Below are positions 24,239 through 34,123 of a DNA stretch of 64,000 nucleotides, one piece after another (the first letter of the stretch is position 1; each line of letters starts with the position of its first letter). This DNA is from Pseudomonas sp. QS1027. GTDB taxonomy: Bacteria > Pseudomonadota > Gammaproteobacteria > Pseudomonadales > Pseudomonadaceae. The position numbers were made by a program, and so were the translations under genes. The stretch is from assembly GCF_002814235.1 (NCBI RefSeq), contig NZ_PHSU01000003.1, positions 620,001 to 684,000 of the forward strand, written 5' to 3'. Under the pieces are notes generated by a model, which had not been told where the DNA came from, searched no databases, and saw only the letters and a program-made list of their open reading frames with translations.

Positions 24239-25446
24239 ACGGATTCTGCTTCCTTGAGGTGGGGGAGGCGGTTATAGACCGCTTCCAGTTGTGCGGCGGC
24301 CACGGACCAATCGTGCTCGGCCTTGACGTAGGCTCGGCCGGCTTCGGCGATCTGGTGCAGGCGCGACGGATGTTCGAGGAGTTCGGCGAGCATCCGGGCG
24401 AGGGCTTGCGGGTCTTCGCTGCCCAGATAGTGCTGGCCGTTTTCGATCCGCAGCCCCGACACGCCCTGGCCGGTGGTGACCACCGGCAGGCCGGCGGCCA
24501 TGGCTTCGAGCACCTTGAGCTTGGACCCGCCGCCCTGGCGCAGTGGTGCGAAGAACACCGAGGCTTTGCTTTGCAGGGTGCGCAGGTCGGGGACGAAACC
24601 TTGCCATTCGATTCGCGGATCGGTCCAGCGCGTACGCCAGGCCTGCGGCAAGCCGAATCCGGCAATGGCGAAACGTACTCCCGGATTGAGCTGCCAGAGG
24701 GCCGGGAGAATTTCCTCCAGGGCCCATTCGACGGCGTCCAGGTTCGGACTGTATTCGTAGTTGCCGATAAACAGCAGGCGCCGGGCGTGGAGGTCGGGCT
24801 GGACACCGGCATAGAGGTCGGTGTCGACACCGTTGACGACTACCGCCACCGGCTTGCCGGTCTGCTGGCGCAATACCATGGCGTCCTCGCGGGTCACGGC
24901 GACCAGTTCGGCGGCCTGGCGAAACACCCGGCTTTCCCAACGCCGGTAGCGCCGCTGGTCATACTGCGTGAAGGGTTTCATCCAGCCCGGCAGGCGGTCA
25001 TAACTGGCGGCGCCGAGGGCTGATTCGACATTGTGCTCGGTAAGAATGAAGGGCTTGCCGGCGTCGAGCAGCGGTTGTTCGAAAGGCTGGAAACTGTAGC
25101 TGTGCTCGATCTGGATCACGTCCCAGTCTTCTTCCAGCAAGGTGCGCAACTGTGCCTGCAACTGCGGCGCCAGGCCGTTGATCGTGGCCAGCATCGGATA
25201 GGGCGCGAGCAGCACGCCGAGCAGGGTTTTCAGGCTGCGCAACGACCGTCGCGGCACCACGATCAGCCGCTCGACAATCGGCGCGAGGGCGTGGCGGGTG
25301 GCCTCGTCGACGTCGGTTTTCGATTGCACCAGCAGGGTAATCCGATGCCCACGCGCCGCCAGGCTGCGCAGCAAGTGAAATTGCCGGGTCTTGCCGCCAC
25401 TGGTGGTGGGCCAGGGCAGGTAGGGCAGGGTCCAGAGGATTTTCAT
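24229..25446 (-). CDS. pslH: PslH-like family 4 glycosyltransferase
   Basis: The 405-residue GT-B enzyme begins MKILWTLPYLPWPTTSGGKT, a donor-loop pattern of the family, and has the C-terminal motif PLRQGGGSKLKVLEAMAAGLPV with the conserved Glu. I chose ATG 25446 because it overlaps the stop of pslG (ATGA); a GTG three codons earlier is also possible. It acts on the lipid-linked intermediate at the inner membrane. Confidence 0.87.
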   Translation of the reverse strand: MKILWTLPYLPWPTTSGGKTRQFHLLRSLAARGHRITLLVQSKTDVDEATRHALAPIVERLIVVPRRSLRSLKTLLGVLLAPYPMLATINGLAPQLQAQLRTLLEEDWDVIQIEHSYSFQPFEQPLLDAGKPFILTEHNVESALGAASYDRLPGWMKPFTQYDQRRYRRWESRVFRQAAELVAVTREDAMVLRQQTGKPVAVVVNGVDTDLYAGVQPDLHARRLLFIGNYEYSPNLDAVEWALEEILPALWQLNPGVRFAIAGFGLPQAWRTRWTDPRIEWQGFVPDLRTLQSKASVFFAPLRQGGGSKLKVLEAMAAGLPVVTTGQGVSGLRIENGQHYLGSEDPQALARMLAELLEHPSRLHQIAEAGRAYVKAEHDWSVAAAQLEAVYNRLPHLKEAESVCA

Positions 25447-26768
25447 GGCGTCCACACCAATAGCTGCAGGCTGGTTTTCAGCGGCACGGTAATGGCTGTG
25501 CTGTCGCTCAGATTTGTCTGGGTACCGCTCAGCGGGTCGAACAGCGTCGCCCGGGTCACGCCGGGCAATTGCAGGCTCTGGCCGCTGGCGCTCCAGAACA
25601 TCCAGACATGGGCGCCGTCGTTGCGGGTCCAGGTGATGTTGTAGAGGTCGGCGGGTGCATTGTTCGACGCCGGGGCATCAGCCGGCTGGAGGGCCGGGCC
25701 GGTGACCGTGAGGAAGTTCTTCAGGGCGTTATACACCGGCTTCGGCTCGCCGTTGAGGTCGAGCAGGCCGTAAAACTGGTCGCGTGGGGTGGCCCGATCA
25801 TCCAGGTCGCTGAGGTTGAACAGGAAAATCCGCTGGTAGTCCATGGCGCTCATCAGGGCCAGGCGCCGCAGGGTGTAGTCGGCCTGTCCGTCGACGCCGA
25901 TCAGGGCCTGCATTTCCTTGGGCCCGGCATAGCTTGACCAGCCCCATTCGGTGGCCCAGACCTGGGTGACACCCTTGCCGTGCAGATCGCTGTTCATGGC
26001 GTTGCCCCTGGTCAGGAAGTCCTGGGCCGCAGCGTTGTCGCCTTCCGGAAACTGGGTATAGGGGTGATAGGCGGCGATGATGTTCTGGCTGGCCAGGCCC
26101 TGGGTCAGCAGGGCATCGAGCATCAGCCCGGAAGTGCTGTGCATCTGGCCGAAGTAAGCGACGCCGGCGGTAGCGATGGCTTTGCCCGGCACCTGGGTGC
26201 GGATGGCATCGGCGGTAGTGGTCAGCATCTGGTAGTAGGCCACGGGATCTTCCTTGGGCCGCCAGATGATGTTCGGTTCGTTCCACACCTGCCAGGTGCT
26301 CACCTGTGGATACCGCTGGGCCAGGCTGACCATGCGCGAGGCGAACAGCTTGAAGTCAGTCGGCGGGTACTGGTCGCTGCTCGGGGTGCCGGCCGGGGCG
26401 CTGCTGGCGAACGGCGGCGAGCCGACCAGGTAGGCGACGGTGTTGTAGCCATGGCTTTTCATCGCCGCCATGGCTGCATCGAGTTCGCTGAACTGGAAAG
26501 CCCCCTGTTCGGGTTCGAGGATGAACCAATGCAGGGTCAGGCGTATCCAGTTCAAGCCCAGCGCGTCGAGCTGCGTCATCTGCTTCTGGTAGTTGTCCGG
26601 ATCGAAATACTGGAACTGTGCGTTGACCCCGAGAAAGTTTTTCCACTCCACCGCGCGGGGCGCCTTGAGCGTGGTCTGGGCGGCGACGTTGGGGCTCCAG
26701 GGGATCAGGCTGACGGCGACCACCATCAGCAACAGGGCCGGCAGCCACAAAAAGACTTTACGCCACAT
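25443..26768 (-). CDS. pslG: PslG-like glycoside hydrolase (GH39-type)
   Basis: The 441-residue protein has one N-terminal hydrophobic segment (WLPALLLMVVAVSLIPW) that anchors or exports it and a TIM-barrel catalytic domain. The acid/base Glu is in VWNEPNIIW and the nucleophile Glu in WATEWGWSSY, as in P. aeruginosa PslG (E165, E276). PslG cuts Psl polymer and affects matrix structure. Two ATGs lie six bases apart (26774, 26768); GGAGG is eight bases before the second, so I use that one. The length matches the 442 residues known for PslG. It overlaps the end of pslF. Confidence 0.9.
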   Translation of the reverse strand: MWRKVFLWLPALLLMVVAVSLIPWSPNVAAQTTLKAPRAVEWKNFLGVNAQFQYFDPDNYQKQMTQLDALGLNWIRLTLHWFILEPEQGAFQFSELDAAMAAMKSHGYNTVAYLVGSPPFASSAPAGTPSSDQYPPTDFKLFASRMVSLAQRYPQVSTWQVWNEPNIIWRPKEDPVAYYQMLTTTADAIRTQVPGKAIATAGVAYFGQMHSTSGLMLDALLTQGLASQNIIAAYHPYTQFPEGDNAAAQDFLTRGNAMNSDLHGKGVTQVWATEWGWSSYAGPKEMQALIGVDGQADYTLRRLALMSAMDYQRIFLFNLSDLDDRATPRDQFYGLLDLNGEPKPVYNALKNFLTVTGPALQPADAPASNNAPADLYNITWTRNDGAHVWMFWSASGQSLQLPGVTRATLFDPLSGTQTNLSDSTAITVPLKTSLQLLVWTP

Positions 26769-27948
26769 CTTCATGTCCTCCGCAGGCCGCTTGGAACAGT
26801 TGCAGGAAGCGCTCGGCGGTGTGGCTCCAGACCCGCTGCTGGCCGACCACGCTGGCCTGTCCGGCCCAGCTGATTGCCAGTTCCGGTGTGGCACACAGGC
26901 GGCTCAGTTCCGCCGCCAGGGCCGTAACATTGCCCTGGGGGAAAATCACTCCATTGCCATGGGCCACTTCCTCGGCAAACGAGCGCGCATCCGAGGTGAT
27001 GGCGCCGCGCCCGCAGGCGACGGCCCAGGACAGCGCGCCGCTGGTACCACGCAGGCTGCCCAGCAGTTTGAGTTTGCTCGACTCGCGGTACGGCAGCACC
27101 ATCACATGGTGGGCCTGGATCACCGTGGGGATATCCGCGGCCGGCAGGTCCAGTTGCCAGTCGATGCTGTCTTGCAGGCCGAGGTTCTGGATCAACTGGC
27201 GCAGTTGATCGAGGTAGCTGCCTGAGGGGCCGAAGGCCATCTCCGGCTCACTGCCCCCGGCCAGGGTCAGGCGCACGCGGGTACGCAACCCCGGTTGCCG
27301 GGTGAAGGTGAGAGCCAGGGCGTCGAGCAGGTCTTCGATGCCCTTGCCCCGGTAGATGAAGCCGAAATACAGCAGCCGCAGCGGCTCCAGCGCGGGCAGG
27401 GGCTTTGTCGCGATGGCCAGGTTGCCGTGGGGAATCACCGCCATCTGTTCGTTGCGCAACCCCATGCGCTGGCGCAGGCAATGGCCGCCCAAATGGGTGA
27501 GTGTCACCAGGCGGGTCAGGCTGCGGGCCAGTTGCCGCTCTTCGTACAGGCACAGCGGATCGGCCAGCACCGTGGCCATCTGTGGCAGCGGTGACGGCAG
27601 CCGTGCCACCAGCGAGAGCGGCCAGGGCAAGCGCTCGCGGCGCCAGACCAGGCGTTCGGGGTCATGCAGGGTGGCGGTCAGCGGTAGCCTCGGGAAGCGT
27701 TCGCGCAGGGCCTTCAACGCGTGGAACTCGGCCAGGCGCCCGCCACCGATTTCGGCGTGGACCAGATCGATGCCTTCCCACGACGCTTGCGCGACAAGCT
27801 CCCTGGCCCGTTGCGGGTCGTTGCCCAGTCCCGCGAGGGGCGTGCTGACACGCACCCCGAGGTTTTCCAGTGCCGTCTTCAGGTGCCCAGCGTAGTCGGC
27901 GATGCCATTCTGTTCCGGTGGCAGGGGCGCTATCAGGGCGATATGCAT
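26758..27948 (-). CDS. pslF: PslF-like family 4 glycosyltransferase
   Basis: The 396-residue GT-B enzyme begins MHIALIAPLPPEQNGIADYA (typical acceptor-side loop) and has the donor-side segment LLYFGFIYRGKGIEDLLDAL with the conserved basic residues, and a C-terminal ALSWAVACGRGAI. Its start overlaps the pslE stop (TGATG) and its end overlaps pslG. It contributes one sugar to the repeat unit. Confidence 0.85.
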   Translation of the reverse strand: MHIALIAPLPPEQNGIADYAGHLKTALENLGVRVSTPLAGLGNDPQRARELVAQASWEGIDLVHAEIGGGRLAEFHALKALRERFPRLPLTATLHDPERLVWRRERLPWPLSLVARLPSPLPQMATVLADPLCLYEERQLARSLTRLVTLTHLGGHCLRQRMGLRNEQMAVIPHGNLAIATKPLPALEPLRLLYFGFIYRGKGIEDLLDALALTFTRQPGLRTRVRLTLAGGSEPEMAFGPSGSYLDQLRQLIQNLGLQDSIDWQLDLPAADIPTVIQAHHVMVLPYRESSKLKLLGSLRGTSGALSWAVACGRGAITSDARSFAEEVAHGNGVIFPQGNVTALAAELSRLCATPELAISWAGQASVVGQQRVWSHTAERFLQLFQAACGGHEDVA

Positions 27949-29942
27949 CAGGCATGGCTCCGGATACGAGCCAGGGTATTGAGTACGCGGTCGGGGATCT
28001 CGAAGCGCCGCCGATTGAGGATGATGCCGTCGACGCGCTTGAACGCGGTATTGAGTGTCGACAGGGCATTTTCCAGGATCGGTACGGTGGTGCTTTCCGC
28101 TTCGATGATCAACGCGATCAGGTCGGCCTGGCGCAGGGTCACGAAGGCTTCCTGGTTGGAGAAGAAGGCGCTGGCATTGAGCAGCAGGATTTCCCCTGGG
28201 TGCGCCGGGCCGTGGTTGTCGACGCGGACCCGATGACCGCGCTCCTGCAGCAGGTTGGCCAGGTGCTCGATGACAAAACTGACCCCCTCGCCACGCCGGG
28301 CCGAGGTCAGGCCGATGGCCAGGCCCTGTTCGGCGACCTGCTCCAGTGGCAAGACCCCATAGAGCCGGTACATGCTGGCGGTGAACGCGGTGCGGCGCTG
28401 GAGGCTGCCGTTGCTGATGTCTTGCAGGCTGGTCCAGATCTTGACGCCGAAGCGTGACTCGATCTTGTCGCCGTCATGGATGCGCTGGTCCAGCAGATAG
28501 AAGAAATACAGGGCCAGCAGGCCGACCCCCAGGCTCAGCGGAATCGCCAGTAACAGCATGGTCAGGCTTTTCGGGAAGACCCGGCTTTCGTTGAGGGTGG
28601 CTTGTTCGATCACCGCGATGTTGCTGATCTGGCTCTTGTCCAGTTCACGGTCGATCCGCGCTTTCTCGGTGCTGGTGCTGTACAGGGCGAAGTTCTTTTC
28701 CGCGGCATCGAGTTCACGTTGCAGGCGGGCCATTTCCGGCTCCAGGGCCAGGGCCTGACGGCGGTCCTGCTCCAACTGGTTGAGCTGGGTTTCTTGCTGG
28801 CTGGCCTGGGTCTGCAGACGGCTGAGGCTGGCCTGCTGGTCGGCGAAGCTGTTCTGCAGGCGGGTGTAGACCGGATTCGGCGCCAGGTTATCCGTGCGCT
28901 GCACCACCGCGTTCTGCGACTTGAGCAGGTCTTCCAGGTTGGCAATCGCCTTGTCCATGGCCTTCACTGGCGGTGCGCCTTCCTTGAAGGTGCGGAGCAT
29001 TTCCTGGCGCTCGATCTGCTTGGCATTGATCCGCTGTTGCAGGTCCTGGCGGTCCGGGTTGATGCTCATCTGCCGACCGATACTGATTTCTTTCTTCATG
29101 CTGTCGAGCTGGGATTTGATCCGATCCAGCCCGCTCTTGGTCGAGGCCACCGCGCGGGTGGTGTTCAGGTGCTCGCCACGCAGGTTGTTGAGGTTGCGCG
29201 AGATATCGTTCAGGCGCTCGCCGATGCTCACCGCCCCCAGTTCGTTGAGGTGGGCTTCGATCTGCTTCTTGTAGTCGAGGATGCGTTTGGTGGTCGCGGT
29301 GCTTTCGCCTTCGTAGAAGGTGTACAGGCTCTTGCGCCCGAGGGTACGGGTGCGTTCCTGTTCATACTGCTCGATCCAGCTCTTGACGATGGTCTGGGCC
29401 ACCTGCGGATCGTTCCAGGTAAAGCTGATTTCCATCACCGAGGAGCCCGCGGCGTGGGTCACGCTGAAGTTCTTCGTCAACTGGTCGGTGAGGCGTTCGA
29501 CCGGTGTCTGCTTCTCCACCAGGCCGAGCAGTTGCAGCAGGCCACGGCCGACCTCCAGCAGGCCCTGGACCGTGCTCTTGACCAGGGTCTTGAGGGTGGC
29601 GATAAAGCCTTCCTGGGGCGGTACCCGAGACAGCTCGTCGAGGTATTGCTCAGCCACCAGCCGGGCGATCGGGCGTCCGGTGAGGATGCGTTCCTCATCG
29701 ATGATCGGGTCGCGCTGGGCGCTGGGGATGATGGTCGCCTGGCGATCGGAAATCTCGATCGGCAAGGTGCTGGTATCCCGCCCCGGCTTGACCAGCAGCA
29801 GGGCCGTGGACTCGTAGCGGTTGGGCAACAGGAAGGCACCCAGCAGGATGACCACGAAGGTGACCAGCACGGTGATTTTCACTTCGCGCTTGAAGATGAA
29901 GAATAGGCGCAACAAATCTCGGAAGGAGCGGATATTGATCAT
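27948..29942 (-). CDS. pslE: PslE-like Wzz/polysaccharide co-polymerase
   Basis: The 664-residue inner-membrane protein has a Wzz domain with flanking transmembrane helices (about 25-45 and 485-505), long periplasmic coiled coils between them (about 200-440, e.g. SRLQTQASQQETQLNQLEQD) and a cytoplasmic C-terminal part resembling a BY-kinase domain. The place of the P-loop reads SARRGEGVSFV, lacking the Lys, so kinase activity is doubtful. It should control polymer length and link synthesis to export. It follows pslD by 18 bases. Confidence 0.88.
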   Translation of the reverse strand: MINIRSFRDLLRLFFIFKREVKITVLVTFVVILLGAFLLPNRYESTALLLVKPGRDTSTLPIEISDRQATIIPSAQRDPIIDEERILTGRPIARLVAEQYLDELSRVPPQEGFIATLKTLVKSTVQGLLEVGRGLLQLLGLVEKQTPVERLTDQLTKNFSVTHAAGSSVMEISFTWNDPQVAQTIVKSWIEQYEQERTRTLGRKSLYTFYEGESTATTKRILDYKKQIEAHLNELGAVSIGERLNDISRNLNNLRGEHLNTTRAVASTKSGLDRIKSQLDSMKKEISIGRQMSINPDRQDLQQRINAKQIERQEMLRTFKEGAPPVKAMDKAIANLEDLLKSQNAVVQRTDNLAPNPVYTRLQNSFADQQASLSRLQTQASQQETQLNQLEQDRRQALALEPEMARLQRELDAAEKNFALYSTSTEKARIDRELDKSQISNIAVIEQATLNESRVFPKSLTMLLLAIPLSLGVGLLALYFFYLLDQRIHDGDKIESRFGVKIWTSLQDISNGSLQRRTAFTASMYRLYGVLPLEQVAEQGLAIGLTSARRGEGVSFVIEHLANLLQERGHRVRVDNHGPAHPGEILLLNASAFFSNQEAFVTLRQADLIALIIEAESTTVPILENALSTLNTAFKRVDGIILNRRRFEIPDRVLNTLARIRSHA

Positions 29943-29960
29943 GTCTGTTGTCCTTAACGA

Positions 29961-30743
29961 TCAGTTGCCAGTGCTGGTGGAGTTGTTCAAGTTGTAGTTC
30001 GCGCCGATGCCGATCGATTTCTGGAACGGAATCAATTGGTTCAGATACAGGTCGACCCACTCGATGCCGTTACCCACATGGGACTTGGGCACGAACACCA
30101 CGTCGCCGCGTTGCAGCAGCACCGGCGCACGGTTGCTGGCGCCGGCGAGCATGGTGTCGCGATAGTCGAAGAAGTAGGTCTTGTAGCGGCCGTCGTCGTC
30201 CTGGCGCAGCAGGGCGATATTGCGGCTGTCGCCCACCGGCAGCAGGCCGCCGGCACCGATCAGCGCTTGTTCCAGGGTGGTGACGGTGGTCACCGGCAGG
30301 CTGGCCGGGTTACGCACCGAGCCACCGACGAACACGGTGTTGCTCGGTGCCTGGGAGATATTCACCGTCAGGGCCGAATCCTGGTAGACGTTCTTCAGCT
30401 TGTCTTCGAGGAACAGGGTCAGCTGTTGCGGCGTCAGGCCGGCAGCCTTGACGTTGCCGACGTAGGGGTAGGAAAAGCTGCCGTCGTTCATCACGATGAA
30501 CAGCGTCAGTTCGTAGATCGAGTTGGCGGTAAAGGCTGAAATGGACGGCGCTTCGCCGGTATTGCGCACGATCCGCAAGGTGTCGCCGGCACGGATGCGC
30601 TGGTCCGGCAGCGGCTTGCCGGCCAGGGAGTCGCCGGCCTTGTGACCTTCGCGCAGGACGTCGCTATCGGGCAATGCCACCTTGGCCGGAATGCTGCACG
30701 CGCTGATTAATAAAACACTGAGGATCAGCAGGAGTTTGTTCAT
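29961..30743 (-). CDS. pslD: PslD-like outer-membrane polysaccharide export lipoprotein
   Basis: The 260-residue protein has a lipoprotein signal (MNKLLLILSVLLISAC, lipidated Cys16) and a Wza-type export domain with the IRAGDTLRI motif and a SLBB-like repeat (IFVGGSVRNPASLPV region). It forms the outer-membrane exit for the polymer with PslE. It starts after an 85-base gap from pslB, the only sizeable gap within the operon. Confidence 0.9.
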   Translation of the reverse strand: MNKLLLILSVLLISACSIPAKVALPDSDVLREGHKAGDSLAGKPLPDQRIRAGDTLRIVRNTGEAPSISAFTANSIYELTLFIVMNDGSFSYPYVGNVKAAGLTPQQLTLFLEDKLKNVYQDSALTVNISQAPSNTVFVGGSVRNPASLPVTTVTTLEQALIGAGGLLPVGDSRNIALLRQDDDGRYKTYFFDYRDTMLAGASNRAPVLLQRGDVVFVPKSHVGNGIEWVDLYLNQLIPFQKSIGIGANYNLNNSTSTGN

Positions 30744-30780
30744 TGATCAGTCTTCCCTTTATGCATGGTTACCCCCCCTG

Positions 30781-30797
30781 ACGGACCTGGGGTCCGT
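30781..30797 (-). other. Hairpin in the pslB-pslD gap
   Basis: ACGGACC and GGTCCGT (7-base arms, 3-base loop) can pair in the transcript. There is no U-tract. It lies exactly where pslC is found in P. aeruginosa and could modulate expression of the downstream genes. Confidence 0.4.
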
Positions 30798-30828
30798 GCA
30801 TGCGGGCGCTCCTACTGTTTCAGGTGTT

Positions 30829-32286
30829 TCAGGTCTTGCTGGTTTCGACGGGAACCCGTCCATAAATGTCGGTGAAACGCACGATGTCGTCTTCGCCGAG
30901 GTATTCGCCGCTCTGCACTTCGATCATCACCAGGTCGATCACCCCCGGGTTGACCAGCCGGTGTTGTTTGCCCGGCTTGATAAAGGTCGACTCATTGGTA
31001 TCGAGCATGAATTCGTTGTCGCCGTTGGTAACCCGTGCCATGCCGCTGACCACGATCCAGTGTTCGCTGCGGTGGTGGTGCATCTGCAGCGACAGCGAGG
31101 CGTTGGGCTTGACCACGATGCGCTTGATCTTGAAGCGCTTGCCTTCCTCGAGCACGGTGTAGGTGCCCCATGGACGGGTCACGGTCCGGTGCAGGCGGTA
31201 GGCGTCGTGGCCCTGGCGCTTGAGTTCCTGGGCGATCAGCTTGACGTCCTGGCTGCGCTTGCCGTCGGCGATCAGCAGGGCATCCGGGGTGTCGATGATG
31301 ATCAGGTCATTGAGCCCGACACCGCCCACCAGGCGCTTGGGCGAATCGATGTAGCAGTTGCTGACGTCATGCAGCACGGTCTCGCCGTTGCACTGGTTAC
31401 CCTGGGCATCGGCCGGTGTCAGTTCACGCACCGCCTGCCACGAGCCGATATCGCTCCAGCCGAGCTGGCAGGGCACCACCGCGACTTTGCGCGAGCGCTC
31501 CATCAGCGCGTAGTCGATGGAAATGTCCGGCGCCCGGGCCAGGCTCTTGCCATCCAGTTCCAGTTGAAGTTCCTGGCTGCCTTCGCGGCTGTGACTCAGG
31601 GCCAGGCACTCGGTCATGGCGTCGAGGACATCCGGGGCGTGTTCGCGCAGTTCGCGCAGCACGGCGTCGGCCCGCAGGCAGAACATGCCGGCGTTCCACA
31701 GGTGCCGGCCGCCATCGAGGTATTGCTGCGCCGTCTTCGCATCGGGTTTCTCGACGAAGCGCGCGACCTGGAACGCCTCGTCGCCCAGGGCCTGGCCTTT
31801 CTCGATATAGCCGAAGCCGGTCTCGGGTTGGGTCGGCACCAGGCCGAAGGTCACCAGCCAGCCTTGCTCGGCCAGGAGTCGAGCACTGCCGACCGCCCTG
31901 GCGAAGGCGTCCAGGTCCTTGATCAGGTGATCGGCCGGCAACACCAGCAGTTGCGCGTCGTCGCCGTAGAGCCTGGCCACATGCAAGGCCGCGGCGGCGA
32001 TGGCCGGGGCGGTATTGCGGCCAAAGGGTTCGAGGATGAAATCCAGTGCCGCGTCGCCCTGGTTCAACAGGCGGTAGTCATCCAGCGTGCGGAAGAACAC
32101 CTCGCGGTTGGTCACCGTCAGGACCCGCCGCACATCGGCCAGTCCGGCGGCCCGGCGGAAGGTCTTCTGCAACAGGCTTTCGCCATCGGGCAGGCGCATG
32201 AAGGGTTTCGGCATGGCCTCGCGGGAGACCGGCCACAGACGGGTGCCGGCGCCACCGGCGATGATGCAGGGAATGAGTGCGCCCAT
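30829..32286 (-). CDS. pslB: PslB-like mannose-1-phosphate guanylyltransferase / phosphomannose isomerase
   Basis: This bifunctional enzyme makes GDP-mannose for the polymer. The 485-residue protein has the nucleotidyltransferase loop GGAGTRLWPVSREAMPKPF (residues 10-28) and a C-terminal cupin isomerase domain (RPWGTYTVLEEG, QMHHHRSEHW). Its ATG abuts the pslA stop without a gap. It is paralogous to AlgA/WbpW. Confidence 0.93.
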   Translation of the reverse strand: MGALIPCIIAGGAGTRLWPVSREAMPKPFMRLPDGESLLQKTFRRAAGLADVRRVLTVTNREVFFRTLDDYRLLNQGDAALDFILEPFGRNTAPAIAAAALHVARLYGDDAQLLVLPADHLIKDLDAFARAVGSARLLAEQGWLVTFGLVPTQPETGFGYIEKGQALGDEAFQVARFVEKPDAKTAQQYLDGGRHLWNAGMFCLRADAVLRELREHAPDVLDAMTECLALSHSREGSQELQLELDGKSLARAPDISIDYALMERSRKVAVVPCQLGWSDIGSWQAVRELTPADAQGNQCNGETVLHDVSNCYIDSPKRLVGGVGLNDLIIIDTPDALLIADGKRSQDVKLIAQELKRQGHDAYRLHRTVTRPWGTYTVLEEGKRFKIKRIVVKPNASLSLQMHHHRSEHWIVVSGMARVTNGDNEFMLDTNESTFIKPGKQHRLVNPGVIDLVMIEVQSGEYLGEDDIVRFTDIYGRVPVETSKT

Positions 32287-33723
32287 TCAGAAAGCCTCGC
32301 GGGTCATGAGCACTGCCGGGACAGTGCGAAACAGAATGTAGAGGTCGAACCAGATCGACCAGTTTTCGATGTACTCCAGATCGAACTCGACACGTTTTTC
32401 GATTTTTTCCAGTGTGTCGGTTTCGCCGCGGTAGCCATTGATCTGGGCGAGTCCGGTGATGCCTGGCTTGACCCGGTGGCGCGAGGTGTACTCCTTGACC
32501 GCTTCCTCGAACAGGATGCCTGCCGCCTTGGTGGCCGTGGCGTGGGGGCGCGGGCCGACCATCGACATGCTGCCGATGAAGACATTGAACAGTTGCGGCA
32601 GCTCATCGAGGCTGGTCTTGCGGATAAAACGTCCGACCCGGGTGATCCGTGGATCGCCGCGAGTGGTTTGTGTTTCGGCGTTGGCATCGCTCTGGTGCTG
32701 GTGCATCGAGCGGAACTTGAAGACTTCGATCAGGCGGTTGTTGTAGCCGTAGCGCTTCTGGCGGAACAGCACCGGGCCCGGCGAGTCGATTTTGATCGCG
32801 AGGGCCGTCAGCAGCATGATCGGCGACAAGAGGATCAGCGCGAGGCTCGACAGGACCATGTCTTCCAGGCGCTTGAACATCGGTGACCAGCCGCGCAGGG
32901 GCACTTCCGAGGCGTTGAACATCGGCAGGTTGGCGACTTCGGTGATGCGGTTGTGGGCATGCCGGAAGGCAACCATGTCCGGCACCAGCAGCACGTTGAC
33001 CGGCAGGCGGCGCAGCTCGCGGATGATGTAGTCCATGCGGTTTTCCGCCGACCAGGGCAGGGCGACCAGGACCTGGGTGACTTTTTCTTCGCGGATCAGG
33101 CGTTCCAGGTCGCTGGAGTTGCCCAGCAGCGGCAGGTTGACCAGGGTCTTGGGCAGGCGGCCGATGCGGTCGTCGATAAAACCGATGACACCGGAACGGA
33201 TGTCCTGATGTTGGGCCAGGTATTCGGCCAGGCGCTGGCCGTTTTCGGTGGCGCCGAGGATGACCGCGTGCTGCAGGAAAAAACCCCGTTGCATCAGTTG
33301 CTGGAACAGTGTCAGCAGGACCAGGCGCTCTATACCGAAAAGTACCAGGCTTGAAATAAACCAGACAAACAATTCGGTATTGGTCAGGAAGTTGAACAGT
33401 GACAAGCCATGGTGCATGAACAGCAGCAGGCAGAACGCCGATGACCAGGCGAAGAGTGTGAGCTGGAAACGCAGCAGGTTGCTGAAGATGGTCTCTGCAT
33501 ATACCCCAAGTGCCTGGAAGATCAGCACGCTGATGAAACCGAAGAACAGCAGCAGGGTGAGATAGCTCTTGATGACTGTGGGGTCTTGCTCGCCCAGGTA
33601 CACCAGCAGCATCAGGCCGGGCAGCATCGCGGTCAGGCCGTGGACCAGGCGGATGCCGAACAGGAAGTACTCGACCATACTAGGTCGGGTCAGGAATAGG
33701 CTGTCAACCGGCTGCAGGCGCAT
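32287..33723 (-). CDS. pslA: PslA-like undecaprenyl-phosphate glycosyl-1-phosphate transferase
   Basis: PslA starts the lipid-linked repeat unit by transferring a sugar-1-phosphate to undecaprenyl phosphate. The 478-residue protein has four N-terminal membrane helices, a central Rossmann-like domain ([16 protein letters not shown]) and the C-terminal bacterial sugar-transferase domain with KFRSMH, the [13 protein letters not shown] motif and GPRPH. GGGAGGGG lies just before the ATG. It is the first gene of the psl-like operon. Confidence 0.93.
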   Translation of the reverse strand: MRLQPVDSLFLTRPSMVEYFLFGIRLVHGLTAMLPGLMLLVYLGEQDPTVIKSYLTLLLFFGFISVLIFQALGVYAETIFSNLLRFQLTLFAWSSAFCLLLFMHHGLSLFNFLTNTELFVWFISSLVLFGIERLVLLTLFQQLMQRGFFLQHAVILGATENGQRLAEYLAQHQDIRSGVIGFIDDRIGRLPKTLVNLPLLGNSSDLERLIREEKVTQVLVALPWSAENRMDYIIRELRRLPVNVLLVPDMVAFRHAHNRITEVANLPMFNASEVPLRGWSPMFKRLEDMVLSSLALILLSPIMLLTALAIKIDSPGPVLFRQKRYGYNNRLIEVFKFRSMHQHQSDANAETQTTRGDPRITRVGRFIRKTSLDELPQLFNVFIGSMSMVGPRPHATATKAAGILFEEAVKEYTSRHRVKPGITGLAQINGYRGETDTLEKIEKRVEFDLEYIENWSIWFDLYILFRTVPAVLMTREAF

Positions 33724-34123
33724 AAACCCCTCCCGTCATACCATCACGAAATGGCAATTACGAAACATCGTGGCAGTTGTTTTTGTTGAAAAGCCTGGGC
33801 TTTTTACGCTAATTCCATCCGTGGAGGCCGGTCATATTGTGGGTTGAACAGTTTTAAACCAAGTGAATCTTTTGGCGTGTCGTTTTCCGACTTTTAACAG
33901 TATGCCGCTTCATGCGTCCTCTCTGGTCTGCTGGCATGGGCTTGAGTAAAGCCTATGAAACAGCAGCTTGCTAACCGAATGATAATTTGTTGTAAAAAAA
34001 ATCCGACTAATTCTTTCGTATTATGACTACACGGAAGGCAGATAAATTCTACGGACCAAGGGGTTTTTTTGCTTCCCTTGCGGTCAACATCTTTCAAGCC
34101 CATTTTGAAGGGAGCGGTTGCTC
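33724..34123. other. Divergent intergenic region of the psl operon and yegS
   Basis: No gene is seen; a 69-codon frame on the minus strand lacks support. The pslA leader contains the hairpin AAAAGC-CTGG-GCTTTT (33789-33804) and, near yegS, CAAGGG/CCCTTG arms flank a T-rich loop (about 34058-34077). Both promoters must lie here, but I could not assign them confidently. Confidence 0.5.

Noticed and set aside
30682..32886. 734-codon frame opposite pslB
   Set aside because: Antisense shadow; pslB and pslA motifs are intact on the minus strand.
33894..34103. 69-codon frame in the pslA-yegS gap
   Set aside because: No ribosome site, no motif, AT-rich regulatory region.
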